This document shows, in pieces, positions 53,621 to 62,485 of a stretch of 64,000 bases of DNA. Under the pieces are notes generated by a model, which was given only the letters and a program-made list of their open reading frames with translations, did no database searches and was not told the DNA's origin. The stretch comes from CAYFYS01 sp965202905. GTDB lineage: Bacteria > Pseudomonadota > Alphaproteobacteria > MPNO01. Location: positions 1,364,001-1,428,000 of the forward strand of contig OZ241868.1 in the NCBI GenBank assembly GCA_965202905.1, in the 5' to 3' direction. The stretch's first letter is position 1; every line of letters begins with the position of its first letter. A program made the translations under genes and the position numbers.

Positions 53621-54226
53621 ATGGCAAAGATCCTTGAGAACCTGAACAATACGATCATCGCAGGAGTCGTTCTGGCGGTTGTCCTGGCAATCGTCGTCCT
53701 GATCTGGCACGGCGAAGGGCTGAACTTCGACATGGCGTGGTGGTCGTTTCTGTTCCGCTGGCTGCATGTGGTGGGCGGGATCATGTGGATCGGTATCTTG
53801 TACTACTTCAACTTCGTGCAGATTCCCAACATGCCCAAGATCGACCCCGAGCAGCGCCCGGCGATTACCGGCGTGATCGCGCCCGCCGCGCTGTTCTGGT
53901 TCCGGTGGGGCGCGATGTGGACGATCGTCACCGGCCTGATCGTCGCCGCATTCCAAGGCTATCTCGGCGAAGCGATCCTGATCGGCCTGACGGACGGCGT
54001 CGCCAGGCACACCCAGATCGGCATCGGCATGTGGCTGGGCACGATCATGTGGTTCAACGTCTGGTTCATAATCTGGCCGGCGCAGAAGATCGCGCTCGGC
54101 ATCGTCGATGCGGCAGCCGACGCCAAGGCCGCCGCCGGCCGCAGGGCGATGTTGTTCTCGCGGACCAACACGATGCTGTCGATCCCGATGCTCTACGCCA
54201 TGACCTCGGCGCAGAACATCTTCTAG
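53621..54226 (+). CDS. PuuD-type (urate hydroxylase N-terminal domain) membrane protein
   Basis: Protein of 201 residues with about five membrane segments. FLFRWLHVVGGIMWIGILYYFNFVQ near residues 43-67 and MWLGTIMWFNVWFIIWP near residues 136-152 match the membrane domain of PuuD, a urate hydroxylase. In full PuuD this domain is followed by a cytochrome c domain with CXXCH; here the protein ends right after the membrane part, so the heme site is absent. Histidines in the membrane part are kept (RWLHVVGG). Urate oxidation is therefore only a suggestion. GGGGGTG precedes the ATG. A strong hairpin follows 24 bases after the stop. Confidence 0.82.
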   Translation: MAKILENLNNTIIAGVVLAVVLAIVVLIWHGEGLNFDMAWWSFLFRWLHVVGGIMWIGILYYFNFVQIPNMPKIDPEQRPAITGVIAPAALFWFRWGAMWTIVTGLIVAAFQGYLGEAILIGLTDGVARHTQIGIGMWLGTIMWFNVWFIIWPAQKIALGIVDAAADAKAAAGRRAMLFSRTNTMLSIPMLYAMTSAQNIF

Positions 54227-54249
54227 AGGCGCATCGGCAGTTCGTTTCG

Positions 54250-54271
54250 TCGGGGGGCTTCGGCCCCCCGA
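54250..54271 (+). terminator. Terminator hairpin between convergent genes
   Basis: TCGGGGGGC (54250-54258) and GCCCCCCGA (54263-54271) form a 9-bp stem with a stable TTCG loop, 24 bases after the PuuD-like gene and 14 bases before the end of the NDUFAF3-like gene. The following sequence TTGCTCATG has only a short U-tract. Confidence 0.75.
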
Positions 54272-54284
54272 TTGCTCATGCGGG

Positions 54285-54665
54285 TCAGGAGCGCGCGATC
54301 AGCGCGGCGGCGACCCTGCGGTCTTCGGCGACCAGTACGTTGAAGGTGCGACAGGCGGCCCCGGTGTCCATGGCGTCGGCGACGATGCCATGCCGCTTGA
54401 GCGCGGCGCGGAGTTCGGGGTTCGCCGGACGCATGGTCCGGCCCGTCCCGATCAGCAGGATCTCGATCGCCGGGTCGTTGCCGATCAGCGGGCGCAGCGC
54501 CTCCAAGCCGACGCCCGAAGGATCGGTTACCGGCCATGCCAGCACCTGCTGCGGCAGCACGATCACCGAGCCTTCGTAAGCCAGTCCGGAGATCCGGAAC
54601 CCGCCGCCGCCATAGGATTGCACGACCTGCCGGCCGGTCGCCGGGGCGGGTGTGATGTCGCGCAC
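54285..54665 (-). CDS. Mth938-domain protein, NDUFAF3-like
   Basis: Protein of 126 residues of the Mth938 fold: VVQSYGGGGFRISGLAYEGSVIV near residues 14-36, EILLIGTGRTMRPANPELRAAL in the middle and DTGAACRTFNVLVAEDRRVAAALI at the end. The family includes human NDUFAF3, an assembly factor of complex I. Its bacterial genes are known to lie beside secD and secF, as here (nine bases after secF). The bacterial function is not established. Confidence 0.9.
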   Translation of the reverse strand: MRDITPAPATGRQVVQSYGGGGFRISGLAYEGSVIVLPQQVLAWPVTDPSGVGLEALRPLIGNDPAIEILLIGTGRTMRPANPELRAALKRHGIVADAMDTGAACRTFNVLVAEDRRVAAALIARS

Positions 54666-54674
54666 CGGCCTAGC

Positions 54675-55613
54675 TCAGCCGGACCCGCCCGATGCGGCGC
54701 CGGTCTCGCCGACGATGAGCCCGCCGCGCTTGAGCCGCATGTAGATCAGCAGCGGCACCGCGATCCAGATCGAGGAGTAGGTGCCGACGAGCACGCCCCA
54801 GATCATCGCGAAGCTGAACCCCTTGATCACCTGGCCGCCGAAGAAGAACAGCGTCAAAAGCGCGACCAGCGTGGTCACGCTGGTCAGGATCGTGCGCGAC
54901 AGGGTCTCGTTGATGCTGAGGTTCAGCAGGTCGTCGATCGCCAGGGTCTTGTACTTGCGCAGGTTCTCGCGAACCCGGTCGTAGACGACCACGGTATCGT
55001 TGATCGAATAGCCGGCGATCGTCAGGATCGCCGCCACCGTGGAGAGGTTGAACTCCAGCCCGAGCAGCGAGAAGACGCCGATCGTCAGCACGACATCGTG
55101 CAGCAGCGCGGCGACCGCGCCGACGCCGAACTGCCATTCGAAACGGAACCAGATGTAGACCAGCATCGCCGCCAGCGCGAGCAGGACGGCGGTGACGCCG
55201 GCCTCGATGAGCTCGCTGCCGACCTTGGGGCCGACGAACTCGACCCGGCGGTACTCGACTCCCTGACCGAGCTTTTCCTTGACGATCTCCACGGCGCGGA
55301 GTTGCGCGGTCTCGCCGCCGGGCTGCCGTTCGATCCGGATGAGAACATCGGTCTCCCGGCCGAACTCCTGCAGCTCCACCTCGCCCAGGCCGAGGCCGGA
55401 CAGGTCCGAGCGCAGCTCGGCTATCCCGGCCGAATCCTGGGTGCGGATCTCCAGCAGGATGCCGCCGCGGAAGTCGATGCCGTAGTTGAGCCCCTGGACC
55501 AGGAACAGCAGCACCGAGGCCAGCGCGAGCACGAGCGATGCGGCCGCCGCCGATTTGCGGCGGCGCATGAAGTCGATCCTGGTGCCGACCGGGACGAGGC
55601 TGATCAGGCGCAT
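54675..55613 (-). CDS. secF: Protein translocase subunit SecF
   Basis: Partner of SecD in the proton-driven step of preprotein export, 312 residues with six membrane segments and one periplasmic domain (about residues 40-130). Diagnostic segments are LNYGIDFRGGILLEI after the first membrane segment, GYSINDTVVVYDRVRENLRK and SINETLSRTILTSVTTL. ATG at 55613 has GAGGG six bases upstream; the longer reading to 55670 overlaps secD and has no homology. Operon order is yajC-secD-secF-Mth938 gene. Confidence 0.95.
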   Translation of the reverse strand: MRLISLVPVGTRIDFMRRRKSAAAASLVLALASVLLFLVQGLNYGIDFRGGILLEIRTQDSAGIAELRSDLSGLGLGEVELQEFGRETDVLIRIERQPGGETAQLRAVEIVKEKLGQGVEYRRVEFVGPKVGSELIEAGVTAVLLALAAMLVYIWFRFEWQFGVGAVAALLHDVVLTIGVFSLLGLEFNLSTVAAILTIAGYSINDTVVVYDRVRENLRKYKTLAIDDLLNLSINETLSRTILTSVTTLVALLTLFFFGGQVIKGFSFAMIWGVLVGTYSSIWIAVPLLIYMRLKRGGLIVGETGAASGGSG

Positions 55614-55630
55614 GCGGTTCCCTCGCCCCG

Positions 55631-57205
55631 TCAGATCGGCAGGGCTTGCGGCCGCTTGCGGCGCAGCCAAGTGACGACCATCAGCCGGGTCAGCATGATC
55701 GCGGTGAACATCGAGGTCATCAGCCCGAGCGCGAGCGTGACCGCAAACCCCTTGATCGGCCCCGAGCCGAACTGGAACAGGAGAACCGCGGCGATAAACG
55801 TCGTCAGATTGGCGTCGACGATGGTCGTCAGCGCCCGCCGGTAGCCCGCGTCGATCGCCGATATCGGCGTTCGCCCGTTGCGCTGCTCCTCGCGGATGCG
55901 CTCGAAGATCAGCACGTTCGCATCGACCGCCATGCCGATGGTGAGCACGATCCCGGCGATTCCGGGCAGGGTCAGCGTCGCCTGGAGCAGCGACAGGAGC
56001 GCTGTGATCAGAATCAGGTTCATCAACAGCGCCAAGTCGGCCATCAGGCCGAACATCCCGTAGGCCGCCGCCATGAACACCACCACGAGCACGACCGCGA
56101 GGATGCTGGCGATCTTGCCTGCGCGGATCGAATCCGCGCCCAGACCCGGTCCGACAGTGCGCTCTTCCAGCACGGTCAGCGGCGCCGGCAGCGCGCCGGC
56201 GCGCAACAGCAGCGCCAGGTCACGGGCCGACTGGACGGTGAAGTTGCCCGAGATGATCCCGGCGCCGCCGAGGATCGGCTCGCGGATGACCGGCGCGCTG
56301 ATGACCTTGCCGTCCAGCACGATGGCGAACGGCCGGCCGACATTGCGCCGCGTCGTGTCGCCGAAACGCCGCCCGCCTACCGCATCGAAACGGAAGCTCA
56401 CCACCGGCTGGGCGTCCTGGACGGTGGGCTGGGCGTCGACCAGGGTATCGCCGCCCACCATTACGCGTTTGCGCACGAGATACTTGACGGGATTTCCGTC
56501 GGCGTCGGACTCGTTGTCAGCTTCCAGCAGCTCCGATCCCGGCGGAGCGCGGCCGAGATCCGCCTGGTGCGGCGACATCGACAGGTCGACCAGCCGGAAG
56601 TTCATCTTCGCGGTCTTGCCCAGCAGCCGCTTGATGCGCTCGGGTTCCTTCACGCCCGGGAGCTGGACCAGGATGCGGTCGCTCCCCTGGCGCTGGATCG
56701 TCGGCTCGCGCACGCCGGTCTCGTCGATGCGGCGGCGGACGATCTCGATCGACTGGTTTACCGCGGCGGTCTTGCGGTCGCGCAAGGCCTGCTCGGTCAA
56801 CTCGATCGTGATCCGGTTGCCGGAATCGGCGGTGACGCCCTCAGGCTCCAGCCGCCGGGCGATCCGCCGGGCCTCGTCGAACTGCGCCGGATCGCGGACG
56901 GAAAAGGCGATGCCGTTGCCCAGAACACCAAGCCCGCGGTAGCCGATGCGCGCGCGCCGCAGCTCGGTGCGCGCGGCGTCCACGAGCGCGGCGAGCCTCT
57001 CCTTGACCACGGCGTCGACTTCGACCTCCAACAACAGGTGGGAGCCGCCCTGCAGATCGAGCCCCAGGCTGATCTGCTTGTTGGGCAATCCGTCCGGAAG
57101 GCCTTCGAGCAGGCGCTGGTCGATCACGTTGGGCGCGGCATAGAGCAGCCCCAGCGCGCAGGCGAGCGCGACCAGGACGATCTTCCATCTGGCGAAATAG
57201 ATCAT
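55631..57205 (-). CDS. secD: Protein translocase subunit SecD
   Basis: Inner-membrane protein of 524 residues that works with SecF and YajC to pull preproteins through SecYEG. It has an N-terminal membrane segment, LGLDLQGGSHLLLEV near residues 47-61, the large periplasmic P1 region with repeated sub-domains (RRIDETGVREPTIQRQG), FRFDAVGG, and the membrane part with GMAVDANVLIFERIREE and DANLTTFIAAV. The length is normal and no domain is lost. Ends 17 bases before secF. Confidence 0.96.
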   Translation of the reverse strand: MIYFARWKIVLVALACALGLLYAAPNVIDQRLLEGLPDGLPNKQISLGLDLQGGSHLLLEVEVDAVVKERLAALVDAARTELRRARIGYRGLGVLGNGIAFSVRDPAQFDEARRIARRLEPEGVTADSGNRITIELTEQALRDRKTAAVNQSIEIVRRRIDETGVREPTIQRQGSDRILVQLPGVKEPERIKRLLGKTAKMNFRLVDLSMSPHQADLGRAPPGSELLEADNESDADGNPVKYLVRKRVMVGGDTLVDAQPTVQDAQPVVSFRFDAVGGRRFGDTTRRNVGRPFAIVLDGKVISAPVIREPILGGAGIISGNFTVQSARDLALLLRAGALPAPLTVLEERTVGPGLGADSIRAGKIASILAVVLVVVFMAAAYGMFGLMADLALLMNLILITALLSLLQATLTLPGIAGIVLTIGMAVDANVLIFERIREEQRNGRTPISAIDAGYRRALTTIVDANLTTFIAAVLLFQFGSGPIKGFAVTLALGLMTSMFTAIMLTRLMVVTWLRRKRPQALPI

Positions 57206-57238
57206 AGGCGGGACCGCATCTCGAGGATCGGGGCGGGA

Positions 57239-57799
57239 TCAGGCGCCGGACCGGCGAGGCTCGTCCCGTTCCCGGTCGTCGTCCCGATCCTGCTCCCGCT
57301 CGGCATCGTCGACTTCGGCATCGTCGCGGTCATCGTCCCCGATGTCGTCGTCCCCGATGTCGTCTTCGACCTCGACAGGCGCATCGACAGGCTCATCGCG
57401 GGCCTTCGAACGCCGGCGGTTGCGGCGGCGGGAGCGATCGTCCTCGGCCTCTTCATCGTCTTCATCGTCGTCGTCGCGGCTGCGCCGCGGCTCCGGCTTC
57501 GCGACGGTCTCGGCCACCATCGAGCGCATGACACGCACGCGCACGCCATCGGCGACCTCTACCATCAACTCGCTGTCGCTCAGCACCCGGTGAACCCGCC
57601 CGATGAGCCCGCCCGAGGTGACGATGCGGTCGCCCCGGCGGATCTCGGCGATCATCTCGCGGTGCGCCTTGGCCTTTTTCTGCTGCGGCCGAATGAGCAG
57701 GAAATAGAACACCACGAAGATCAGGACCAGCGGAATCAGAGGCCCGATTTCACCCAGCCCGCCTCCGGAGTCCTGCGCGAAGGCTGGAGAGACGAGCAT
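57239..57799 (-). CDS. yajC: Preprotein translocase subunit YajC with a long charged tail
   Basis: Small SecDF partner. The first 105 residues are standard: a short N-terminus, one membrane helix (IPLVLIFVVFYFLLIRPQQKK near residues 22-42) and the cytoplasmic part with GDRIVTSGGLIGRV. The family normally ends near residue 110. Here about 80 further residues follow, made almost only of Asp, Glu and Arg with repeats such as DDIGDDDIGDDD. This could be a repeat expansion or a specific extension. ATG at 57799 is the family start. The secD gene follows 33 bases on. Confidence 0.93.
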   Translation of the reverse strand: MLVSPAFAQDSGGGLGEIGPLIPLVLIFVVFYFLLIRPQQKKAKAHREMIAEIRRGDRIVTSGGLIGRVHRVLSDSELMVEVADGVRVRVMRSMVAETVAKPEPRRSRDDDDEDDEEAEDDRSRRRNRRRSKARDEPVDAPVEVEDDIGDDDIGDDDRDDAEVDDAEREQDRDDDRERDEPRRSGA

Positions 57800-57926
57800 G
57801 TTGCAATCCTCCCGCTGTGTCCGTGCGGCGAGGCCCCGCGCGGCGGCTCGGACTATACCGACCCGTGCCCGACTTGCAACCGTCGATGCCATTGACCGGA
57901 CCGGCGCCAATGTCGAGGATCGCCCC

Positions 57927-58796
57927 GTGTCCGACGACGCCACGAACGCACTGTTGACCCGTATCGCCGAGGCGCTGGAGCGCGCGGCGCCGGCGAGTGC
58001 GGACGCGCCGGATTTCGACGCGGCGGAGGAGGCCTATGTCTGGCACGCCGAGGACGGGCGGCTTCAGCCGGTCGCCGACGTCAACCGGCTCGACCTCGCC
58101 CTGCTGGTGGGGATCGACCGGGCCTGCGGGGTGCTGCTGGAGAATACGCGCCGGTTCGCCGCCGGCCTGCCGGCCAACAATGCGCTCTTATGGGGCGCGC
58201 GCGGCATGGGCAAGAGCTCGCTGGTGAAGGCGGTGCATGGCGCGGTCTGCGCCGAGACCGACGGCCGGCTCGGGCTGATCGAGGTTCACCGGGAGGACCT
58301 CGCCAGCCTGCCCGCCCTGCTCGCTTGGCTGCGCGGGCTGCGACGGCGCTTCATCCTGTTCTGCGACGACCTGTCGTTCGAGGGCCAGGACGCAACCTTC
58401 AAATCGCTCAAGGCGCTGCTCGAAGGCGGCATCGAGGGGCGGCCGGACAACGTTCTGTTCTACGCCACGTCGAACCGCCGCCACCTGATGCCGCGCGACA
58501 TGATCGAGAACGAGCGCTCGACGGCGATCAACCCGGCCGAGGCGGTCGAGGAAAAGGTCTCGCTATCGGACCGGTTCGGCCTGTGGCTCGGCTTCCACGG
58601 CTGCGATCAGGAGACTTATTTCCGGATCGTCGAGGGCTATGCCGATCGCTTCGGACTGGCGCTCGACGGCGACCGGCTGCGGGCCGAGGCCAACGAGTGG
58701 TCGCTGACCCGCGGGGGGCGCTCGGGCCGCGTGGCCTGGCAATTCATCCAGGACCTGGCCGGCCGGCTCGGACAACGCCTCGACCCAGCGCGCTGA
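57927..58796 (+). CDS. DUF815-family AAA-type ATPase
   Basis: Protein of 289 residues with Walker A GARGMGKSSLVKA near residue 91, a Walker B-like FILFCDDLSFEG near residue 147 and sensor region FYATSNRRHLMPRDM, which identifies the DUF815 family of cytoplasmic ATPases. SLSDRFGLWLGFHGCDQETY is also family-specific. The function is unknown. GTG at 57927 is used with GAGGA upstream. It is divergent from yajC, and its last 53 bases overlap the end of the convergent LysM/M23 gene, which is unusual but both frames are well supported. Confidence 0.9.
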   Translation: MSDDATNALLTRIAEALERAAPASADAPDFDAAEEAYVWHAEDGRLQPVADVNRLDLALLVGIDRACGVLLENTRRFAAGLPANNALLWGARGMGKSSLVKAVHGAVCAETDGRLGLIEVHREDLASLPALLAWLRGLRRRFILFCDDLSFEGQDATFKSLKALLEGGIEGRPDNVLFYATSNRRHLMPRDMIENERSTAINPAEAVEEKVSLSDRFGLWLGFHGCDQETYFRIVEGYADRFGLALDGDRLRAEANEWSLTRGGRSGRVAWQFIQDLAGRLGQRLDPAR

Positions 58797-59715
58797 TCGA
58801 CTGGCGCGGCGGCCCGAGATGGCGCATCGGATTGACCACCCGCCGGCCGCGCCGCAGTTCGAAATGGAGCTGCGGCCGCACGACGTTGCCCGAGCTGCCC
58901 ACGCGCGAGATCGACTGACCGCGGCGGACGCGATCGCCGGCGCGCACCAGAAGCTCCTGGTTGTGGGCATAGGCGCTCATCCAGCCGCCAGAATGCTTGA
59001 TCAGTATCAGATTGCCGAAGCCGCGGATCTCGTTGCCCGAATAGGCGACGATGCCGTTCTCGGCCGCCCGAACCTTCGTGCCGCGGCGCGCCAGGATGTT
59101 GATCCCGTCGTTGTGCAACCCTCGGCCGCGCGGCCCGAAACCGATCGAGACCGGGCCGCGGACCGGCCACAGGAAACGCGCGGAAGCGCGCGGAGGCGGC
59201 TTGCCGATGGAGACCGAACGCGGCCGTTTGGCGGCGACCTGCCGCCTGGCCGGGGCTGGCGGCCGGGCGCGCGCCGCCACACGCCGAGCGCGCTCCGGTA
59301 TGCGCAGCCGCTGTCCGGGGCGGATCCGGTAGGGCGGCTCTATCCCATTGGCCTGCGCGAGGCGGCCCATGTCTACACGATGGCGCCCCGAGACGCCGAG
59401 CAGGGTCTCGCCCCGATTGACCACGTGGATGCGCGCCTTGGGCAGGCGGATCCGCTGGCCGGGATAGATCCGGTAGTGTGGTGACGCGATGCGGTTCAGC
59501 GTGATCAGATCGCGCAGCGGCACGTTGTGGCGCCGGGAGATCCGATAGAGGGTGTCGCCCTTGGTCACCACGATCGAGCCGGCCGGATCGGCGTCCGCAA
59601 GCCGCTTGCTGCCGCTATCGGGCGGTGGCCGCCCGGCGCAGCCGACAGCGAGCGCGAGCGCCGCGAGCATCGCCACCCACCGGCCGAAAGAGGAAAGAGT
59701 GGGGCGAATCAGCAT
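58744..59715 (-). CDS. NlpD-like lipoprotein with LysM repeats and a degenerate LytM (M23) domain
   Basis: Protein of 323 residues. The signal peptide ends in a lipobox (LAVGC, Cys26). Two LysM motifs follow (VVTKGDTLYRISRRHNVPL near residues 49-67 and VVNRGETLLGVSGRHRVDM near 97-115), then a basic linker and the M23/LytM domain. In this domain the metal motif reads GLHNDGIN, so the aspartate of HxxxD is lost, while the second histidine pair (YAHN, QLHFE) remains. Such proteins, like E. coli NlpD and EnvC, activate cell-wall amidases instead of cutting the wall. It follows pcm after 56 bases. Confidence 0.9.
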   Translation of the reverse strand: MLIRPTLSSFGRWVAMLAALALAVGCAGRPPPDSGSKRLADADPAGSIVVTKGDTLYRISRRHNVPLRDLITLNRIASPHYRIYPGQRIRLPKARIHVVNRGETLLGVSGRHRVDMGRLAQANGIEPPYRIRPGQRLRIPERARRVAARARPPAPARRQVAAKRPRSVSIGKPPPRASARFLWPVRGPVSIGFGPRGRGLHNDGINILARRGTKVRAAENGIVAYSGNEIRGFGNLILIKHSGGWMSAYAHNQELLVRAGDRVRRGQSISRVGSSGNVVRPQLHFELRRGRRVVNPMRHLGPPRQSISALGRGVVRAGRPGPG

Positions 59716-59771
59716 CTTCTCAAGTTACCCACAGCCGGTGCGCGTTTCAATCACATCTTCGGCCCGCCGAA

Positions 59772-60419
59772 TCAGCCGGCGGCATCGTTGACGGTGTCCG
59801 GCAGCAGCGGCACGAAACGGACCGGCCAGAGCGTGGCGTAGTCAGCGTCCTCGCCCCGCTTGCGGCATTTCAGGAGCTTCTGATCCTCCTCCGCCCCCCC
59901 GACCGGCAGGATCATGATCCCGTCCGGCGCGAGCTGTTCGAGCAGCGCCGGCGGGACGTCCGGCGCCGCGGCGGTGACGATGATCCGCTCGAACGGCGCC
60001 TGTTCGGGCCAGCCGCGGGCGCCGTCGTCCCATTTGGTGGTGATGTTGCTGAGCCGCAGCGCGGCGAAAATCGCCTCGGCCACGCGCAATAGCGGCCGAC
60101 GGCGCTCGACGGTGTAGACGCGCCGGCACAGCCTGGCCAACACCGCGGCCTGATAGCCTGAGCCGGTGCCGATCTCCAGCACCCGCATGCGCGGGCCGAC
60201 CTCCAGCTCCTGAGTCATGTAGGCGACCACGGCCGGCTGGGAGATCGTCTGGTCATGGCCGATCGGCAGCGCGATGTCGTCATAGGCCCGCGCTCGAAAC
60301 GCATCGGGCACGAACATCTCGCGCGGGACGCGTTCGACGGCGGCGAGCACGTCGCGGTCGCCGACGCCGTGCCGGCGCAGCGCCATGATCAGCTTGACTC
60401 GCTCCTCTTCGAAGCTCAC
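59772..60419 (-). CDS. pcm: Protein-L-isoaspartate O-methyltransferase
   Basis: Cytoplasmic repair enzyme of 215 residues that methylates L-isoaspartyl residues of damaged proteins. The family motifs are complete: RVPREMFVPDAFR, GHDQTISQPAVVAYMT and the SAM motif VLEIGTGSGYQAAVLA near residues 80-95. The GTG start overlaps the surE stop by four bases (GTGA). surE-pcm followed by a LysM/M23 lipoprotein gene is a very widespread arrangement in proteobacteria. A second, exported PIMT-like gene is at 20729. Confidence 0.95.
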   Translation of the reverse strand: MSFEEERVKLIMALRRHGVGDRDVLAAVERVPREMFVPDAFRARAYDDIALPIGHDQTISQPAVVAYMTQELEVGPRMRVLEIGTGSGYQAAVLARLCRRVYTVERRRPLLRVAEAIFAALRLSNITTKWDDGARGWPEQAPFERIIVTAAAPDVPPALLEQLAPDGIMILPVGGAEEDQKLLKCRKRGEDADYATLWPVRFVPLLPDTVNDAAG

Positions 60420-61183
60420 GGGAACGCCTGACGCAGGGCTCGCATCGTCACCCGATCAGTCAGGTCCACGCACAGCGCGCTCACCGAAATTCGGCCGGCG
60501 TTGACGGCGAACAGGTCCGAGCCGCGGAACGACGGGTCCTCGTCGCGCTCGGCGCCGATCCAGACATACGGGTTGCCGCGGGGATCGATGCCGCGATTGA
60601 GCACATCGCCGATCTTGCGCCGTCCCATGCGGGTGATCTCGATGCCTTCGACGCTGCCGTCGGCCCGGTCGGGGAAATTGACGTTCAACAGGACCCCGTC
60701 CGGCCAGGACTGCGCGACGAGGCGGCGGACGATCTCGCCGCCGTGGGTGGCGCCGGACATCCAATGGACCGGGTGGCCATTGCGCCGCACCTGGCTCAAC
60801 GCGATCGCCGGAATCTTGAGCAGCGTCGCCTCCATCGCCGCGGCGACGGTGCCGGAATAGGTGATGTCCTCGCCCAGATTGCCGCCGGCGTTGACCCCCG
60901 ACAGCACGAGGTCCGGTCGCCGGCCGGCGACGATCTCGTTGACGCCGAGCAGGACGCTGTCGGTCGGCGTCCCGTTGACCGCAAAGCGCCGCGCGCTGAG
61001 CCTGCGGATGCGCAACGGGACCGTCAGGGTAAGCGAATGGCCGGCGGCGCTCTGCTCGGTCTCCGGCGCCACCACCCAGACATCGTTCGACAGCGACTTC
61101 GCGATCTTTTCGAGCACCTTGAGCCCAGGCGCATGGATTCCGTCGTCGTTGGTCACCAGTATCCGCGCGCGCTTGAGATTCAT
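60416..61183 (-). CDS. surE: 5'/3'-nucleotidase SurE
   Basis: Divalent-metal nucleotidase of 255 residues, acting on nucleoside 5'- and 3'-monophosphates and on short polyphosphate. The metal-binding DD is in LVTNDDGIHAPGL near residue 12, the metal asparagine is in SGVNAGGNLGEDI and TYSGTVAAAMEA follows, all as in the family. It begins three bases after serS and overlaps pcm, so it is inside a tight operon. Confidence 0.96.
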   Translation of the reverse strand: MNLKRARILVTNDDGIHAPGLKVLEKIAKSLSNDVWVVAPETEQSAAGHSLTLTVPLRIRRLSARRFAVNGTPTDSVLLGVNEIVAGRRPDLVLSGVNAGGNLGEDITYSGTVAAAMEATLLKIPAIALSQVRRNGHPVHWMSGATHGGEIVRRLVAQSWPDGVLLNVNFPDRADGSVEGIEITRMGRRKIGDVLNRGIDPRGNPYVWIGAERDEDPSFRGSDLFAVNAGRISVSALCVDLTDRVTMRALRQAFP

Positions 61184-61186
61184 CGC

Positions 61187-62464
61187 TCAGGCGTCCGGAA
61201 CGATCGCGTCGAGACCGCCCATATAGGGGCGCAGCGCCGCCGGGATGCGCACCGAGCCGTCGCCTTGCTGGCCATTCTCCAGCACCGCGACCAGGGCGCG
61301 GCCGACCGCGATCCCCGAGCCGTTGAGCGTATGGACGAAGGCGGCGCCCTTACGCCCCTCCGGTCGATAGCGCGCCCGCATCCGACGGGCCTGGAATTCG
61401 CCGCAGTTCGAGCAACTCGAGATCTCGCGATAGGTCTCCTGGCCGGGCAGCCAGACCTCGATGTCATAGGTCTTTTGCGCCGCGAACCCCATGTCGCCGG
61501 TCGACAGCACGACGACGCGGTAGGGCAGGTCGAGCCGCTGGAGCACCGTCTCGGCGGCGGTCGTCATCCGGGAGTGCTCGGCATCCGACTCCTCGGGCCG
61601 GGCAATGCTGACCATCTCGACCTTGGCGAACTGGTGCTGGCGAAGCATGCCGCGGGTATCGCGGCCCGCGGCCCCCGCCTCGGAGCGGAAGCACTGGGTA
61701 AGCGCGACGTAGCGCAGCGGCAGCGAGCCGTGGTCGAGGATCTCATCGGCGACGAGATTGGTCAGCGGAACCTCGGCCGTCGGAATCAGCCAGTGACCGG
61801 TGGTGGTGCGGAACAGGTCTTCGCCGAACTTCGGCAGCTGGCCGGTGCCGACCAGCGCGGTATCGCGGACGAGCGCCGGCGGGCTCACCTCGGTGTAGCC
61901 GAAATCCTCGCGGTGCAGGTCGACCATGAAGCTGCCCAGCGCCCGTTCCAGGCGGGCGAGCGCGCCGGTCAGCACCACGAACCGCGCGCCCGACATTTTC
62001 GCGGCCGCGGCGAAATCCATCTGGCCCAGCCTTTCGCCGAGCGCGACATGGTCCTTGGCCTCGAAGCCGAAGGCGGGCGGCGTGCCGACGTGTCGCAGCA
62101 TGAGGTTGGCCGTCTCGTCCGCTCCGTCCGGGACATCCTCGGCCGGCAGGTTGGGCAGGCCCGAGAGCGCCGCCTCGATATCGGCGTCCAGCCCGCGCCC
62201 GGTCTCCTCCAGCGCGTGCATGCGGTCCCTGAGCGCGGCCATCTCGGCCATCGGCGCCGAGGCATCGGCGCCGTCCTGCCTGGCCTTGCCGATCGCCTTG
62301 GAGGCCTCGTTGCGCCGGGTCTGCAGGCCCTGGAGCTCGGTCCGGGCGCCGCGCCGCTCGGCATCGAGCACGAGAATTCTCTCGGAGGCCGGGCCCATCC
62401 CGCGCCGTTTCAGCCCGAGATCGAACCGGTCCGGGTTCTCCCTGATCCAGCGCAGATCGAACAA
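61187..62464 (-). CDS. serS: Seryl-tRNA synthetase
   Basis: Class II aminoacyl-tRNA synthetase of 425 residues. The N-terminal coiled-coil arm (about residues 25-110; LKRRGMGPASERILVLD, then RRNEASKAIG) is followed by the catalytic domain with motif 2 (CFRSEAGAAGRDTRGM, then RQHQF) and motif 3 (NGSGIAVGRALVAVLEN). The length is normal. It lies 21 bases after tatC and 3 before surE. tatABC-serS-surE is a standard alphaproteobacterial order. Confidence 0.97.
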   Translation of the reverse strand: MFDLRWIRENPDRFDLGLKRRGMGPASERILVLDAERRGARTELQGLQTRRNEASKAIGKARQDGADASAPMAEMAALRDRMHALEETGRGLDADIEAALSGLPNLPAEDVPDGADETANLMLRHVGTPPAFGFEAKDHVALGERLGQMDFAAAAKMSGARFVVLTGALARLERALGSFMVDLHREDFGYTEVSPPALVRDTALVGTGQLPKFGEDLFRTTTGHWLIPTAEVPLTNLVADEILDHGSLPLRYVALTQCFRSEAGAAGRDTRGMLRQHQFAKVEMVSIARPEESDAEHSRMTTAAETVLQRLDLPYRVVVLSTGDMGFAAQKTYDIEVWLPGQETYREISSCSNCGEFQARRMRARYRPEGRKGAAFVHTLNGSGIAVGRALVAVLENGQQGDGSVRIPAALRPYMGGLDAIVPDA

Positions 62465-62485
62465 CGGTAACTCCGGGCCGGACGC

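Noticed and set aside
55646..57895. Plus-strand frame of 749 codons opposite secD and yajC
   Set aside because: Antisense to well-supported genes, with Arg/Gln/His-rich sequence typical of a shadow frame.
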